This document shows, in pieces, positions 1 to 7,794 of a DNA stretch of 64,000 nt (positions are counted from its first letter, which is position 1; every line of letters begins with the position of its first letter). The position numbers and the translations under genes were made by a program. Source of the DNA: UKL13-2 sp947085425 (GTDB lineage Bacteria > Pseudomonadota > Gammaproteobacteria > Burkholderiales > Usitatibacteraceae); the NCBI GenBank assembly GCA_947085425.1, contig CAMTWK010000029.1, positions 45,979 to 109,978 of the forward strand. Direction: 5' to 3'. The notes under the pieces were generated by a model. It had not been told where the DNA came from, ran no database searches, and worked only from the letters and a program-made list of their open reading frames with translations.

Positions 1-3
1 ATC

Positions 4-354
4 ATGAGTATTGAGTTATTGGTCGCGCTGGGCGTGGGTGTGCTGTTCGGTTGCGGCGTTTATTTGATGTTGCGGGCGCGTATGTTTGACGTGGTGCTGG
101 GGCTGACGCTGATGTCTTACGCCGTCAATCTGTTCATATTTTTTACGGGCCGTTTGGCCGTTGGCATGGCGCCGATTATCCGTGGCGGCGTGCCGCCGTC
201 ATTGGCCAATTATGCCGACCCGTTGCCGCAGGCGTTGGTGCTGACCGCGATTGTCATTTCGTTTGGCATGACGGCGGTGTTATTGGCCATCGCGGTGCGT
301 GCCCACATCGAAAACGGCCACGATCACGTTGATGAAGACGGTGGCAAGTCATGA
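4..354 (+). CDS. mrpC: Mrp-type Na+/H+ antiporter subunit C
   Basis: Small NuoK-like inner-membrane subunit of a multisubunit Mrp/Mnh/Pha cation/proton antiporter, which exchanges cytoplasmic Na+ (or K+) for H+. The 116-residue protein has three hydrophobic segments (about residues 5-25, 28-50 and 75-98) and a short charged C-terminal tail rich in His and Asp, as usual for the family. It is the first visible gene of a same-strand run C-D-E-F-G in which each gene overlaps the next by four bases. mrpA and mrpB are therefore expected just left of the window. The ATG at base 4 is used; its ribosome-binding site lies outside the window. Confidence 0.9.
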   Translation: MSIELLVALGVGVLFGCGVYLMLRARMFDVVLGLTLMSYAVNLFIFFTGRLAVGMAPIIRGGVPPSLANYADPLPQALVLTAIVISFGMTAVLLAIAVRAHIENGHDHVDEDGGKS

Positions 355-1913
355 TTGAGTGGCTGAATCAACATTTGCCGGTGTTGCCGGTGGTGGTGCC
401 GCTGTGTGCGGCGGCGCTGGCGTTAATGATCGGTGACAAACGAATTTTGATCCAACGCAGTATTGCGGCGATTGCCGTGGTGTTGCTGCTGGTAGTCGGC
501 ATCATGGCAATACAAACAACCGCGACCGGGCGGTTGCCGGTCTATTTGCTGGGTAATTGGCAGGCACCGTTTGGAATTGTTTTGGCGCTCGACAAATTAG
601 CCGCCATCATGTTGATGTTAACGGCCTTGATCAGTGCGACCGTGTTGGCCGCCGCCAGTGCCAAGGCCGGCAAATCAGCGCTCGGTCCGGACGGGCCCGT
701 CAAGCGGGTGGACAGCGGTGTGTATTTTTATCCGTTGTTTATGTTGCAGGTGATGGGATTAAACGGCGCCTTTTTGACCGCTGATTTATTTAATCTGTTT
801 GTCTTTTTTGAAGTGCTGCTGGCCGCCAGTTATGGCATGTTGCTGCAGCATACAGACCGCTCGCGCGCCAATGCCGCCTCACATTATGTGGTGATCAATT
901 TGTTTGGCGCGGCGCTGTTTTTGATCGGTGTGGCCGTGTTGTACGGTGTGACCGGCACACTCAATATGTCGGATCTTTCACAAAAAATTCACGCCGTGCC
1001 GGCCGGCTCGCGTGCATTGGTGACGGCTGCGGGATTTTTATTGTTGGTGGTTTTCTCCATCAAATCGGCATTGCTGCCGCTGAATTTTTGGTTGACCGGT
1101 ACCTACGGCCGCGCATTGTTGCCGGTGGCGGCGTTGTTTGCACTGATGACCAAAGTCGGCGTGGTGGCCATTGCCCGTACCCTGACGCTGATTTACCCGG
1201 ATGGCGGGGAGATCAATGCGCACATGCGCGATGTTCTGTTAATTCTTGCGCCGGTCACATTTTTGATTGCCGCATTTGGCGCCATGGCCGCGCGTGAATT
1301 AAAGGTGTTGATAGGTTGGTCGGTGGTGGGGTCGGCGGCGATGATGATTACCGCCTTGGCCATCGGCAACGCCAAGGCGATCTCCGGCGCATTGTTTTAT
1401 TTGATTGGCGGCACCATCGCCACCGCGCTGCTGTTTTTGAATGCGGCTGCCATCGATGCCACGTTGGCAGAGGCGACCAAGCGTACGAAGTCAAATAATG
1501 CACATTGGTCATGGACCGGCGCGTTGTTTTTAATCGGTGCGGTGGCCATTGCCGGTGTGCCACCTTTCGCCGGATTCATTGGTAAAGCGGTGATATTGAT
1601 GGGCGCCACACAGCATGCCTGGTCGGCGTGGATTCTGACCAGCATCTTGGTGGCCAGTTTGTTGATGATTGTCGCCTATGCGCGTTTGGGCAGCCGTTTA
1701 TTTTGGAAGCGTGATGCGGCGTTTTCCGCCACCTACCGTTTACCTAGCCTGTGTTTGGCAATCATGGTGATTGCCATGGCCATTTTTGCCGCGCCCATTC
1801 AAAAATATACCGATCAAACGGCAATCGAAATGAAGCGTCCGCAAATCATGATTGGTAATGTTTTGGGTAAATTAGCCAAGCAGCAACCCCAAAAAATCGA
1901 GGTGCCAAAATGA
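351..1913 (+). CDS. mrpD: Mrp-type Na+/H+ antiporter subunit D
   Basis: Large NuoL/M/N-like membrane subunit that carries a proton path of the Mrp antiporter. The 520 residues form about 14 transmembrane helices. Two family hallmarks are visible: the intramembrane Glu in FNLFVFFEVLLAASYG (about residue 151) and the Lys in FSIKSALLPLNFW (about residue 229), which match the proton-relay residues of complex I-like antiporter subunits. Length is normal. Its ATG overlaps the mrpC stop by four bases, so translation is probably coupled. MrpA and MrpD resemble each other, but the length and the place after mrpC fit MrpD. Confidence 0.93.
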   Translation: MIEWLNQHLPVLPVVVPLCAAALALMIGDKRILIQRSIAAIAVVLLLVVGIMAIQTTATGRLPVYLLGNWQAPFGIVLALDKLAAIMLMLTALISATVLAAASAKAGKSALGPDGPVKRVDSGVYFYPLFMLQVMGLNGAFLTADLFNLFVFFEVLLAASYGMLLQHTDRSRANAASHYVVINLFGAALFLIGVAVLYGVTGTLNMSDLSQKIHAVPAGSRALVTAAGFLLLVVFSIKSALLPLNFWLTGTYGRALLPVAALFALMTKVGVVAIARTLTLIYPDGGEINAHMRDVLLILAPVTFLIAAFGAMAARELKVLIGWSVVGSAAMMITALAIGNAKAISGALFYLIGGTIATALLFLNAAAIDATLAEATKRTKSNNAHWSWTGALFLIGAVAIAGVPPFAGFIGKAVILMGATQHAWSAWILTSILVASLLMIVAYARLGSRLFWKRDAAFSATYRLPSLCLAIMVIAMAIFAAPIQKYTDQTAIEMKRPQIMIGNVLGKLAKQQPQKIEVPK

Positions 1914-2401
1914 AACGGCTGTTGCCACAACCCTTGATTTCAGCGATGCTGTTTTTGATCTGGTTGACGATGAACAACAGCCTGCATCCCGCACACCTGT
2001 TGCTTGCCGCGTTACTGGCCGTGGTCATACCTCTGTGGACATCCAGGCTGTCGATTGGGTTGCGCGCCCCGAAGATCAAACAGCCGTTGACGGTGGCAAT
2101 TTTGATGGTGATTGTGCTGATCGATATTGTCAGGGCAAATTTTGAAGTGGCCAGACTGATACTCGGGCCGGAGGGACGCATCAAACCATCGTTTGTCTGG
2201 GTACCGCTGGATTTGACTGACGTGCACGCCAAAACCGCGCTTGCCGGTATCATCACCATGACACCGGGAACACTGTCGACGGATTTTTCGCCGGATGGAA
2301 AATTTTTGCTGGTGCACGCTTTTAACGTCACCGACCAAGCCGCCCTGATCGCTGAAATCAAATCCCGTTATGAATTGCCGCTCAAGGAGATTTTTGAATG
2401 A
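1910..2401 (+). CDS. mrpE: Mrp-type Na+/H+ antiporter subunit E
   Basis: Accessory subunit E of the Mrp antiporter, needed for assembly of the complex although it has no complex I counterpart. The 163-residue protein has two N-terminal hydrophobic segments (about residues 10-45) followed by a soluble alpha/beta domain. That domain contains the family-typical stretch around ITMTPGTLSTDFSPDG (about residues 114-129). It overlaps mrpD and mrpF by four bases each. Family and order are unambiguous; the transported ion (Na+ or K+) cannot be read from the sequence. Confidence 0.9.
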   Translation: MKRLLPQPLISAMLFLIWLTMNNSLHPAHLLLAALLAVVIPLWTSRLSIGLRAPKIKQPLTVAILMVIVLIDIVRANFEVARLILGPEGRIKPSFVWVPLDLTDVHAKTALAGIITMTPGTLSTDFSPDGKFLLVHAFNVTDQAALIAEIKSRYELPLKEIFE

Positions 2402-2706
2402 TCGAAAGTTTGCTGATCGGGCTTTCACAACTCGGTGGCTGGACACAATACGCCATGGCGTTTGCGCTGGCCGCATTTACCGTTTCAATGCTGCTCGCCG
2501 CGTGGCGGTTGCTGTACGGACCGAATGCGGAAGACCGTATTCTGGCGCTCGATACGATTTATGTGAATGCGCTCGCCATCACCATTCTTTTTGGCATTAT
2601 TTTTGCCACCACCATTTATTTTGAGGTGGCGATGCTGATCGCCATGCTGGGTTTTGTCGGCACGGTGGTGCTGGCAAAACACCTGGAACAAAAGGAGATT
2701 TTGTGA
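2398..2706 (+). CDS. mrpF: Mrp-type Na+/H+ antiporter subunit F
   Basis: Small three-helix membrane subunit (102 residues) of the Mrp antiporter. The signature around GPNAEDRILALDTIYVNA (about residues 40-57) is the conserved loop of MrpF/PhaF proteins, where the Asp residues are thought to belong to the cation path. Hydrophobic segments lie before it (about 18-38) and after it (about 60-95). The ATG overlaps the mrpE stop, and its own stop overlaps the GTG start of mrpG. Confidence 0.9.
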   Translation: MIESLLIGLSQLGGWTQYAMAFALAAFTVSMLLAAWRLLYGPNAEDRILALDTIYVNALAITILFGIIFATTIYFEVAMLIAMLGFVGTVVLAKHLEQKEIL

Positions 2707-3095
2707 TGATGACAATCTGGCAGGACATCTTGATCGCCTCCTTGTTGGTGTTGGGTGCCGCATTTGCGCTGGTTGGGTCGTACGGTCTGGCCAAACTCAG
2801 TAGTTTTATGAAACGCCTGCACGGTCCGACCAAAGGCTCCACGCTGGGGGTGGGTTGTATCCTGCTCGCGTCGATGGCGTATTTTTCATTTGCAAAAAGC
2901 GGTTTGAATTTGCACGAGTTATTGGTGACCTTGTTTGTATTTTTGTCGGCACCGATTACCGCGCATCTGCTTGCCAAGGCGGCGTTAAAACAGCGCGCCG
3001 CCATTCGGCCGCCACCGCCAGCCTCAATGCCCGCATCAACGCCCGCATCAACGCCCGCACCTGTCGAGCTTGCAAAGGCGCCACCGCCGGGCTGA
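2703..3095 (+). CDS. mrpG: Mrp-type Na+/H+ antiporter subunit G
   Basis: Last subunit of the Mrp antiporter, a three-helix membrane protein. The family core runs from about residue 1 to 100 and contains GLAKLSSFMKRLHGPTKGST, the typical MrpG motif. The 130-residue protein ends in a Pro/Ala/Ser/Thr-rich tail (about residues 101-130), encoded by an imperfect 12-base tandem repeat at about 3027-3060, so the tail is probably disordered and variable. The GTG at 2703 overlaps the mrpF stop; ATGs at 2706 and 2709 are alternatives that change only one or two residues. Confidence 0.88.
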   Translation: MMMTIWQDILIASLLVLGAAFALVGSYGLAKLSSFMKRLHGPTKGSTLGVGCILLASMAYFSFAKSGLNLHELLVTLFVFLSAPITAHLLAKAALKQRAAIRPPPPASMPASTPASTPAPVELAKAPPPG

Positions 3096-3157
3096 AGTCG
3101 TTTGGCTATCCGTGCCATAATTTTTCCACTCGCAGGCACCCACAAGGACATTTTCCC

Positions 3158-4399
3158 ATGGCCGTGAATCCCGTTCTGCCGACCAAGGCATCACTGTTGC
3201 CTGTGGCGGGTATCCGTCTTGGTTTCGCCCAAGCGCATATACGCAAACCGAATCGCAAGGATATGTTAATTGTCGAAATGGTCGACGGCAGTGTTGCCGC
3301 CGGTGTGTTCACGCAAAATCGTTTTTGCGCGGCACCCGTGACGCTATGTCGTGAGCATTTGCGCAAACGGAAAAAAGAACCCATCCATCATCGCGCCATT
3401 ATCGTTAACACCGGCTGCGCCAATGCCGGCACCGGTGAACGTGGTTTGCTCGATGCCCGGGCCGCCTGTGCGGCGGTGGCCGAGGTTTTAAATTGCCAAC
3501 CCGAACAGGTTCTGCCCTTTTCCACCGGCGTCATTATGGAACATCTACCGATGGAAAAAATTCTGGCAGGGGTACCGGTGTGCGCGGCGAACCTGACGGC
3601 CGATGGCTGGTTTGATGCCGCCCACGCCATCATGACCACCGATACCGTGCCAAAGGGTGTGTCCAAACAAATTGTTTTGTTTGACAAGACCATTACCATA
3701 ACCGGAATTTCCAAGGGTGCCGGCATGATCCAGCCGAATATGGCCACCATGCTTGGATTTATTGCCACCGATGCCTGTGTCGATGTGGAAGTGCTGCAAG
3801 ACATGGTCAAGGAAGCGGCAACTTTGTCGTTTAACTCCATCACCATTGATGGTGACACCTCAACCAACGATTCGTTTGTATTGATCGCCACCCATCAAGC
3901 CGGTCATCCGGTGATCGCCGGTGAGGGCACGGTTGAATATGGCTTGTTGCAGGCGGCGATCAATGAAGTGGCGATTGGTCTTGCGCAGGCGATTGTGCGC
4001 GACGGTGAAGGTGCCACCAAATTTATAACCATCAAGGTTGACGGTGGAAAGAACCGCGATGAATGTGTGAAAGTGGCCAAGGCGATCGGTCATTCACCAC
4101 TCGTCAAGACCGCGTTTTTTGCTTCCGACCCGAACCTCGGCAGAATTTTGGCGGCGGTGGGTTATGCCGGCATTGACGATTTGGATCCAAACAAAATCAC
4201 CCTGCATCTTGGTGATGTATTGGTCGCTGAGCACGGTGGCCGCGCCGCGAGCTACCGGGAGGAGGACGGGGTGCGGGTGATGAAGGAAGCCGAGATTTTG
4301 GTGCAGGTGAATCTGGGGCGCGGCAAAGCGGCTGCCATTGTCTGGACCTGTGATTTATCGTACGACTATGTCAAGATCAATGCCGATTACCGAAGCTAG
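3158..4399 (+). CDS. argJ: Glutamate N-acetyltransferase / amino-acid acetyltransferase ArgJ
   Basis: ArgJ moves the acetyl group from N-acetylornithine to glutamate (and may also use acetyl-CoA), closing the cyclic arginine pathway in the cytoplasm. The 413-residue protein contains the self-cleavage region SKGAGMIQPNMATMLGF. Cleavage is expected before Thr197, which becomes the nucleophile of the beta chain. The frame is open upstream to 2855, but homology starts at the ATG at 3158. That ATG is preceded by an AAGGA-type site at 3144-3148, and the upstream part only overlaps mrpG out of frame. The DUF815 gene follows after 21 bases, an order common in betaproteobacteria. Confidence 0.95.
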   Translation: MAVNPVLPTKASLLPVAGIRLGFAQAHIRKPNRKDMLIVEMVDGSVAAGVFTQNRFCAAPVTLCREHLRKRKKEPIHHRAIIVNTGCANAGTGERGLLDARAACAAVAEVLNCQPEQVLPFSTGVIMEHLPMEKILAGVPVCAANLTADGWFDAAHAIMTTDTVPKGVSKQIVLFDKTITITGISKGAGMIQPNMATMLGFIATDACVDVEVLQDMVKEAATLSFNSITIDGDTSTNDSFVLIATHQAGHPVIAGEGTVEYGLLQAAINEVAIGLAQAIVRDGEGATKFITIKVDGGKNRDECVKVAKAIGHSPLVKTAFFASDPNLGRILAAVGYAGIDDLDPNKITLHLGDVLVAEHGGRAASYREEDGVRVMKEAEILVQVNLGRGKAAAIVWTCDLSYDYVKINADYRS

Positions 4400-4420
4400 T
4401 TTGCTGAATCGATAATTTTT

Positions 4421-5380
4421 ATGTTTAACAAGATTGACATGGTCGCGGTCAAGGCCGCCGCGTTAATTGACAAAATTGACGCGCTCATTCCGGTGCCGCC
4501 CGCCAACGACTGGAAAGCCATTGCCTACCGCTGGCAAAAAATGGACAGCGGAATATTTGGCGGCAGCCGTGGTGTATTGGTGCCGGTCAAACATCCGCAT
4601 GTGATTCACTTGTCTGATTTGTACGATATCGATGAACAAAAGTCGCGTTTGGTTGCCAATACCAAACAATTTGTCGACGGCAACACCGCCAACAATGTGT
4701 TGCTCACCGGCGCACGCGGCACGGGTAAATCGTCGTTGGTCAAAGCCGTGTTGCAGCGTTTTTCCAAACAGGGATTAAGGTTGATTGAAGTCGATCGTGC
4801 CGATCTGATTGATCTGCCCACCATTGCCGATTTGGTGGCGGGGCGACCGGAAAAATTTATCGTGTTTGCTGATGACCTGTCGTTTGAGGCGGGTGACGCT
4901 GCTTACAAGGCACTCAAGTCGGTTCTCGATGGTGGGGTGGCGGCACCGATTGAAAACATGTTGGTGTATGCCACTTCCAATCGCCGCCATTTGATGCCGG
5001 AGATGATGCGTGAAAACGAGGAGGCGTTGCACACCCCTGATGGTGAAATTCATCCGGGTGAAACCACCGAGGAAAAAATTTCCCTGTCTGAACGATTTGG
5101 CTTGTGGCTGTCGTTTTATCCGTTTGATCAAACGCAGTATCTGGAAATTGCCCATCACTGGTTGACGGCGTTATCGCCAAAACTGAAGGTGGACGAACAT
5201 CACTTTCGGCAGGCGGCGTTGTTGTGGGCTTTGGAGCGTGGTGCACGCAGCGGGCGTATTGCCTATCAATTTGCCCGTGACTATGCGGGCAACGCACCGG
5301 TGAAAAGCAAACTTCAGGGAAAAAAATCAACACGCGCCGTTGCCGTGGTCAAACCGGCGCGGACGATTCGTCGTCGATGA
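4421..5380 (+). CDS. DUF815 family AAA+ ATPase
   Basis: Predicted AAA+ ATPase of the DUF815 family; its cellular role is unknown. The 319-residue protein has a Walker A loop GARGTGKSS at about residues 97-105 and a Walker B-like strand FIVFADDLSFE at about residues 146-156. A C-terminal helical lid ends near residue 300, followed by a basic tail. The gene lies between argJ and a Nudix-ThiE fusion, a neighbourhood conserved in betaproteobacteria but without an obvious functional link. The stop lies just ahead of the next gene, so the pair is probably cotranscribed. Confidence 0.85.
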   Translation: MFNKIDMVAVKAAALIDKIDALIPVPPANDWKAIAYRWQKMDSGIFGGSRGVLVPVKHPHVIHLSDLYDIDEQKSRLVANTKQFVDGNTANNVLLTGARGTGKSSLVKAVLQRFSKQGLRLIEVDRADLIDLPTIADLVAGRPEKFIVFADDLSFEAGDAAYKALKSVLDGGVAAPIENMLVYATSNRRHLMPEMMRENEEALHTPDGEIHPGETTEEKISLSERFGLWLSFYPFDQTQYLEIAHHWLTALSPKLKVDEHHFRQAALLWALERGARSGRIAYQFARDYAGNAPVKSKLQGKKSTRAVAVVKPARTIRRR

Positions 5381-5405
5381 TGACCTTGATGCGCAGTCAT
5401 CCACC

Positions 5406-6398
5406 GTGACCATCGTGAAAATTACCGACGTTGCGGTGGCGGTATTGATCAAACCAGACGGCAGTTTTTTATTGTCGTCGCGTCCAAAGGGCAAACCTTA
5501 CGCCGGTTTCTGGGAATTCCCCGGTGGCAAGATTGAGCCAGGCGAGTGGGTGCGTGACGCGCTGCTGCGGGAGTTGCGTGAAGAACTCAATGTGGTCATC
5601 GATCAATGCACACCTTGGTTTACGTTCATGATGGTTTACCCACACGCCACGGTGCGATTACAAACATGGCGGGTGACACGATGGCACGATGTGGATGAAC
5701 GCGGCATGACTGGCCTGGAGGGGCAGCAATTTCAGTGGCAGCAACTTCAGGGTATCAGTGTGACGCCGACGTTGCCGGGTTGTGCGCCGATTTTCCGTGC
5801 TTTATCGTTGCCGACAACCTGCCTGATTAGCAACGCCGCGGAAATGGGAGAAAAAGAATATCTTCAGCAGTTGCGCGCTGTTTGGGGAAAAAAGGCCGCA
5901 AACGCCGCCCGTAATAACGAGTTTGTTGCCGGTGCCGGAGGGCTGATTCAGGTGCGCGAAAAACAAATGTCCGACCAACAGCGTCGTGAATTTGCAACCG
6001 CAGTGGTGGCGATCGGTCGTGAGTTTAATGCCGTGGTCATGATCAATAGTGAAATCGAATTGGCGCACGCGGTTGCTGCCGATGGTGTGCATTTGACCGG
6101 CAGTCAATTACACACCCTCGCAGTGCGACCGGAATTTCAGTGGGTCGGTGCATCCGCCCACAGTCGCGCGGACCTGCTGCGCGCGGCCGAATTAAAGTGT
6201 GATTTTGTCGTGTTGGGAAATGTGCAAGCCACCGCCACCCATCCGGGGCGCGTGCCGCTGGGCTGGAAAAAATTTGCCGATATGGTGGACGGCACACCGT
6301 TGCCGGTATTTGCGATTGGTGGTTTGACACCAGACGACCTTGCGCCGGCCGTACAACATGGTGCTCACGGAATTGCCATGCAGCGTGCGGGTCTGTAA
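5406..6398 (+). CDS. Nudix hydrolase fused to a thiamine-phosphate-synthase-like domain
   Basis: Two-domain protein of about 330 residues. The N-terminal part (about 1-140) is a MutT-like Nudix hydrolase with GGKIEPGEWVRDALLRELRE, which matches the GX5EX7REUXEE box except at the final Gly. It probably cleans oxidised nucleoside triphosphates such as 8-oxo-dGTP. The C-terminal part (about 145-330) resembles ThiE/TenI thiamine phosphate synthases; its activity is uncertain because ThiE-like domains fused to MutT often look degenerate. This fusion is known in beta- and gammaproteobacteria. The start is uncertain: GTG at 5406 or 5415 fits the Nudix core, whereas the TTG at 5340 inside the previous gene is unconvincing. 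Confidence 0.82.
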   Translation: MTIVKITDVAVAVLIKPDGSFLLSSRPKGKPYAGFWEFPGGKIEPGEWVRDALLRELREELNVVIDQCTPWFTFMMVYPHATVRLQTWRVTRWHDVDERGMTGLEGQQFQWQQLQGISVTPTLPGCAPIFRALSLPTTCLISNAAEMGEKEYLQQLRAVWGKKAANAARNNEFVAGAGGLIQVREKQMSDQQRREFATAVVAIGREFNAVVMINSEIELAHAVAADGVHLTGSQLHTLAVRPEFQWVGASAHSRADLLRAAELKCDFVVLGNVQATATHPGRVPLGWKKFADMVDGTPLPVFAIGGLTPDDLAPAVQHGAHGIAMQRAGL

Positions 6399-6428
6399 CC
6401 CGCCTTATTTTTCAAGCGATTTTTAAAT

Positions 6429-7022
6429 ATGCATCACACCATTTTTGATACACCGGTTGTCAACACCATCGTGCGCGCGTTATCGATCACATTTTTAAAA
6501 TTGACCGGCTGGAAGGTGACGGGATCGTTGCCAACCGAGCACAGCAAATATGTGCTGATCGCCGCGCCGCATACCAGCAATTGGGATCTGCCCTATACGT
6601 TGATGGTGGCGTTCAGTTTGCGTCTGCACGTTTATTGGATGGGCAAACACTCTATTTTTAAACCGCCATTCCGTCACGTGATGATGTGGCTCGGCGGCAT
6701 TCCCGTCAACCGCGCGACAGCCGGCAATCTGGTCGCCGCCTCAGCCGAGGCCATTAAGAATGCCGATGGTCCATTACAATTGGTGGTGCCGCCGGAAGGC
6801 ACGCGCAGCAAGTCGCGTTATTGGAAGACCGGGTTTTATTACATCGCGCTGGGGGCCAATGTGCCGATCATCATGGCGTATATGGACTATGAGAAAAAAA
6901 TGTCAGGTTTGGGGCCGATTCTTTATCCATCCGGTGACATCGAAGCCGACATGAAAATCATCAAGGCGTTTTATGCGCCGTTCAAAGGCAAAAACGCCAT
7001 GCAGTTTGATTTAGACGGTTAG
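6429..7022 (+). CDS. PlsC-like 1-acyl-glycerol-3-phosphate acyltransferase family protein
   Basis: Probable membrane-associated acyltransferase of the PlsC/LPLAT superfamily (197 residues). The catalytic HX4D motif is APHTSNWDLPY at about residues 46-56, and the acceptor-binding block PEGTRSK lies at about residues 120-126. An N-terminal hydrophobic stretch could anchor it to the inner membrane. It belongs to the short group often annotated as glycerol acyltransferase; the true acceptor lipid is unknown. It stands alone between the Nudix gene and the FNR-box intergenic region. Confidence 0.8.
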   Translation: MHHTIFDTPVVNTIVRALSITFLKLTGWKVTGSLPTEHSKYVLIAAPHTSNWDLPYTLMVAFSLRLHVYWMGKHSIFKPPFRHVMMWLGGIPVNRATAGNLVAASAEAIKNADGPLQLVVPPEGTRSKSRYWKTGFYYIALGANVPIIMAYMDYEKKMSGLGPILYPSGDIEADMKIIKAFYAPFKGKNAMQFDLDG

Positions 7023-7137
7023 AGTTTTGGTGTGCGCCCCGCCTGCGGCAGGGTTGGCCCGGTCAGAACCCGCGGCGCCCGCCTGGATGTTCGTTGCTGT
7101 TATTGAAACCGGATCGTGTTGCAATCGATCTGTTTAT

Positions 7138-7151
7138 TTGATTTACATCAA
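7138..7151. promoter_or_regulatory. Perfect FNR/ANR-type box upstream of usp-nqr operon
   Basis: TTGATTTACATCAA is a perfect match to the TTGAT-N4-ATCAA binding site of FNR/ANR/DNR regulators. It is centred at 7144.5 in the 256-base gap before the usp gene. With an FNR class II spacing of 41.5, transcription would start near 7186, and a weak -10-like TATTTG lies at 7174-7179. This suggests oxygen- or nitric-oxide-responsive expression of usp and the downstream Nqr-like operon. The remaining gap (7023-7278) has no convincing gene. Confidence 0.7.
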
Positions 7152-7278
7152 ACAGACGGCGAGTTGCACCTTCTATTTGTTAATTTTGATGTCACAATGT
7201 TTGTGTATGCGCGACGCGATTTGCCGAATGTATGGCCGGGCGGCGATCCAGGAACGAAAATTGAAATGGATGTGACCG

Positions 7279-7716
7279 ATGAAAATACTGATTGCCGTGG
7301 ACGGCTCTGGACTGGCTCTCGATGCGGTGCACCATGGGTTGCAACTACATCGCGATGGCCTGCGTGCGCAGTTTATTTTGGTGACTGTGCAGCCGCCGAC
7401 TTATTTGTACGAACGGGTTTTGTCACCGGATGCGGATGTGCTGGAGCACTTGAGTGGCACGGTGGGCGCGCGCGCGCTGGAAGCGGCCGAGCAACTTTTT
7501 GTCCGCGCCGATGTTGCCTTTGAAAGTGAAGTGGGCTTCGGTGATCCGGCACCGGCCCTGCTGGAGATTGTCGAACGGCGCGCCTGTCAGATGATCATTC
7601 TCGGCGCACGTGGTTTGGGTGTGATGCGTGCCGCCGTGTTCGGCTCGGTTTCGCTGGCGGTGCTGCAGGCGTCGAAGGTGCCGGTGACAATTGTTAAACA
7701 TATTGAGGCAAATTGA
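7279..7716 (+). CDS. Universal stress protein (UspA family)
   Basis: Single-domain Usp protein of 145 residues. The beta-1 Asp appears in KILIAVDGSG at the N-terminus, and the ATP-binding signature GARGLGVMRAAVFGS (G-2X-G-9X-G-S) at about residues 111-125, so it should bind ATP. Usp proteins often accompany FNR-controlled genes in proteobacteria, and a perfect FNR box lies 128 bases upstream. It is 78 bases ahead of nqrB on the same strand and may be cotranscribed with it. Its client or target cannot be inferred. Confidence 0.85.
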   Translation: MKILIAVDGSGLALDAVHHGLQLHRDGLRAQFILVTVQPPTYLYERVLSPDADVLEHLSGTVGARALEAAEQLFVRADVAFESEVGFGDPAPALLEIVERRACQMIILGARGLGVMRAAVFGSVSLAVLQASKVPVTIVKHIEAN

Positions 7717-7794
7717 CGGCATTGATCCGGTAGACGCCGCGCAGGTCGTAGGGCCATCGCACATGATGCTGCCGATAGTGGTGAGGAGTGAGGC

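Noticed and set aside
2855..3157. N-terminal extension of the argJ frame
   Set aside because: It overlaps mrpG in another frame and has no similarity to ArgJ, which begins at the ATG at 3158 after an AAGGA site.
7027..7275. 82-codon open frame between the acyltransferase and usp
   Set aside because: Its peptide looks random (Cys- and Arg-rich, no domain), it lies over the FNR box and likely promoter, and it has no ribosome-binding site.
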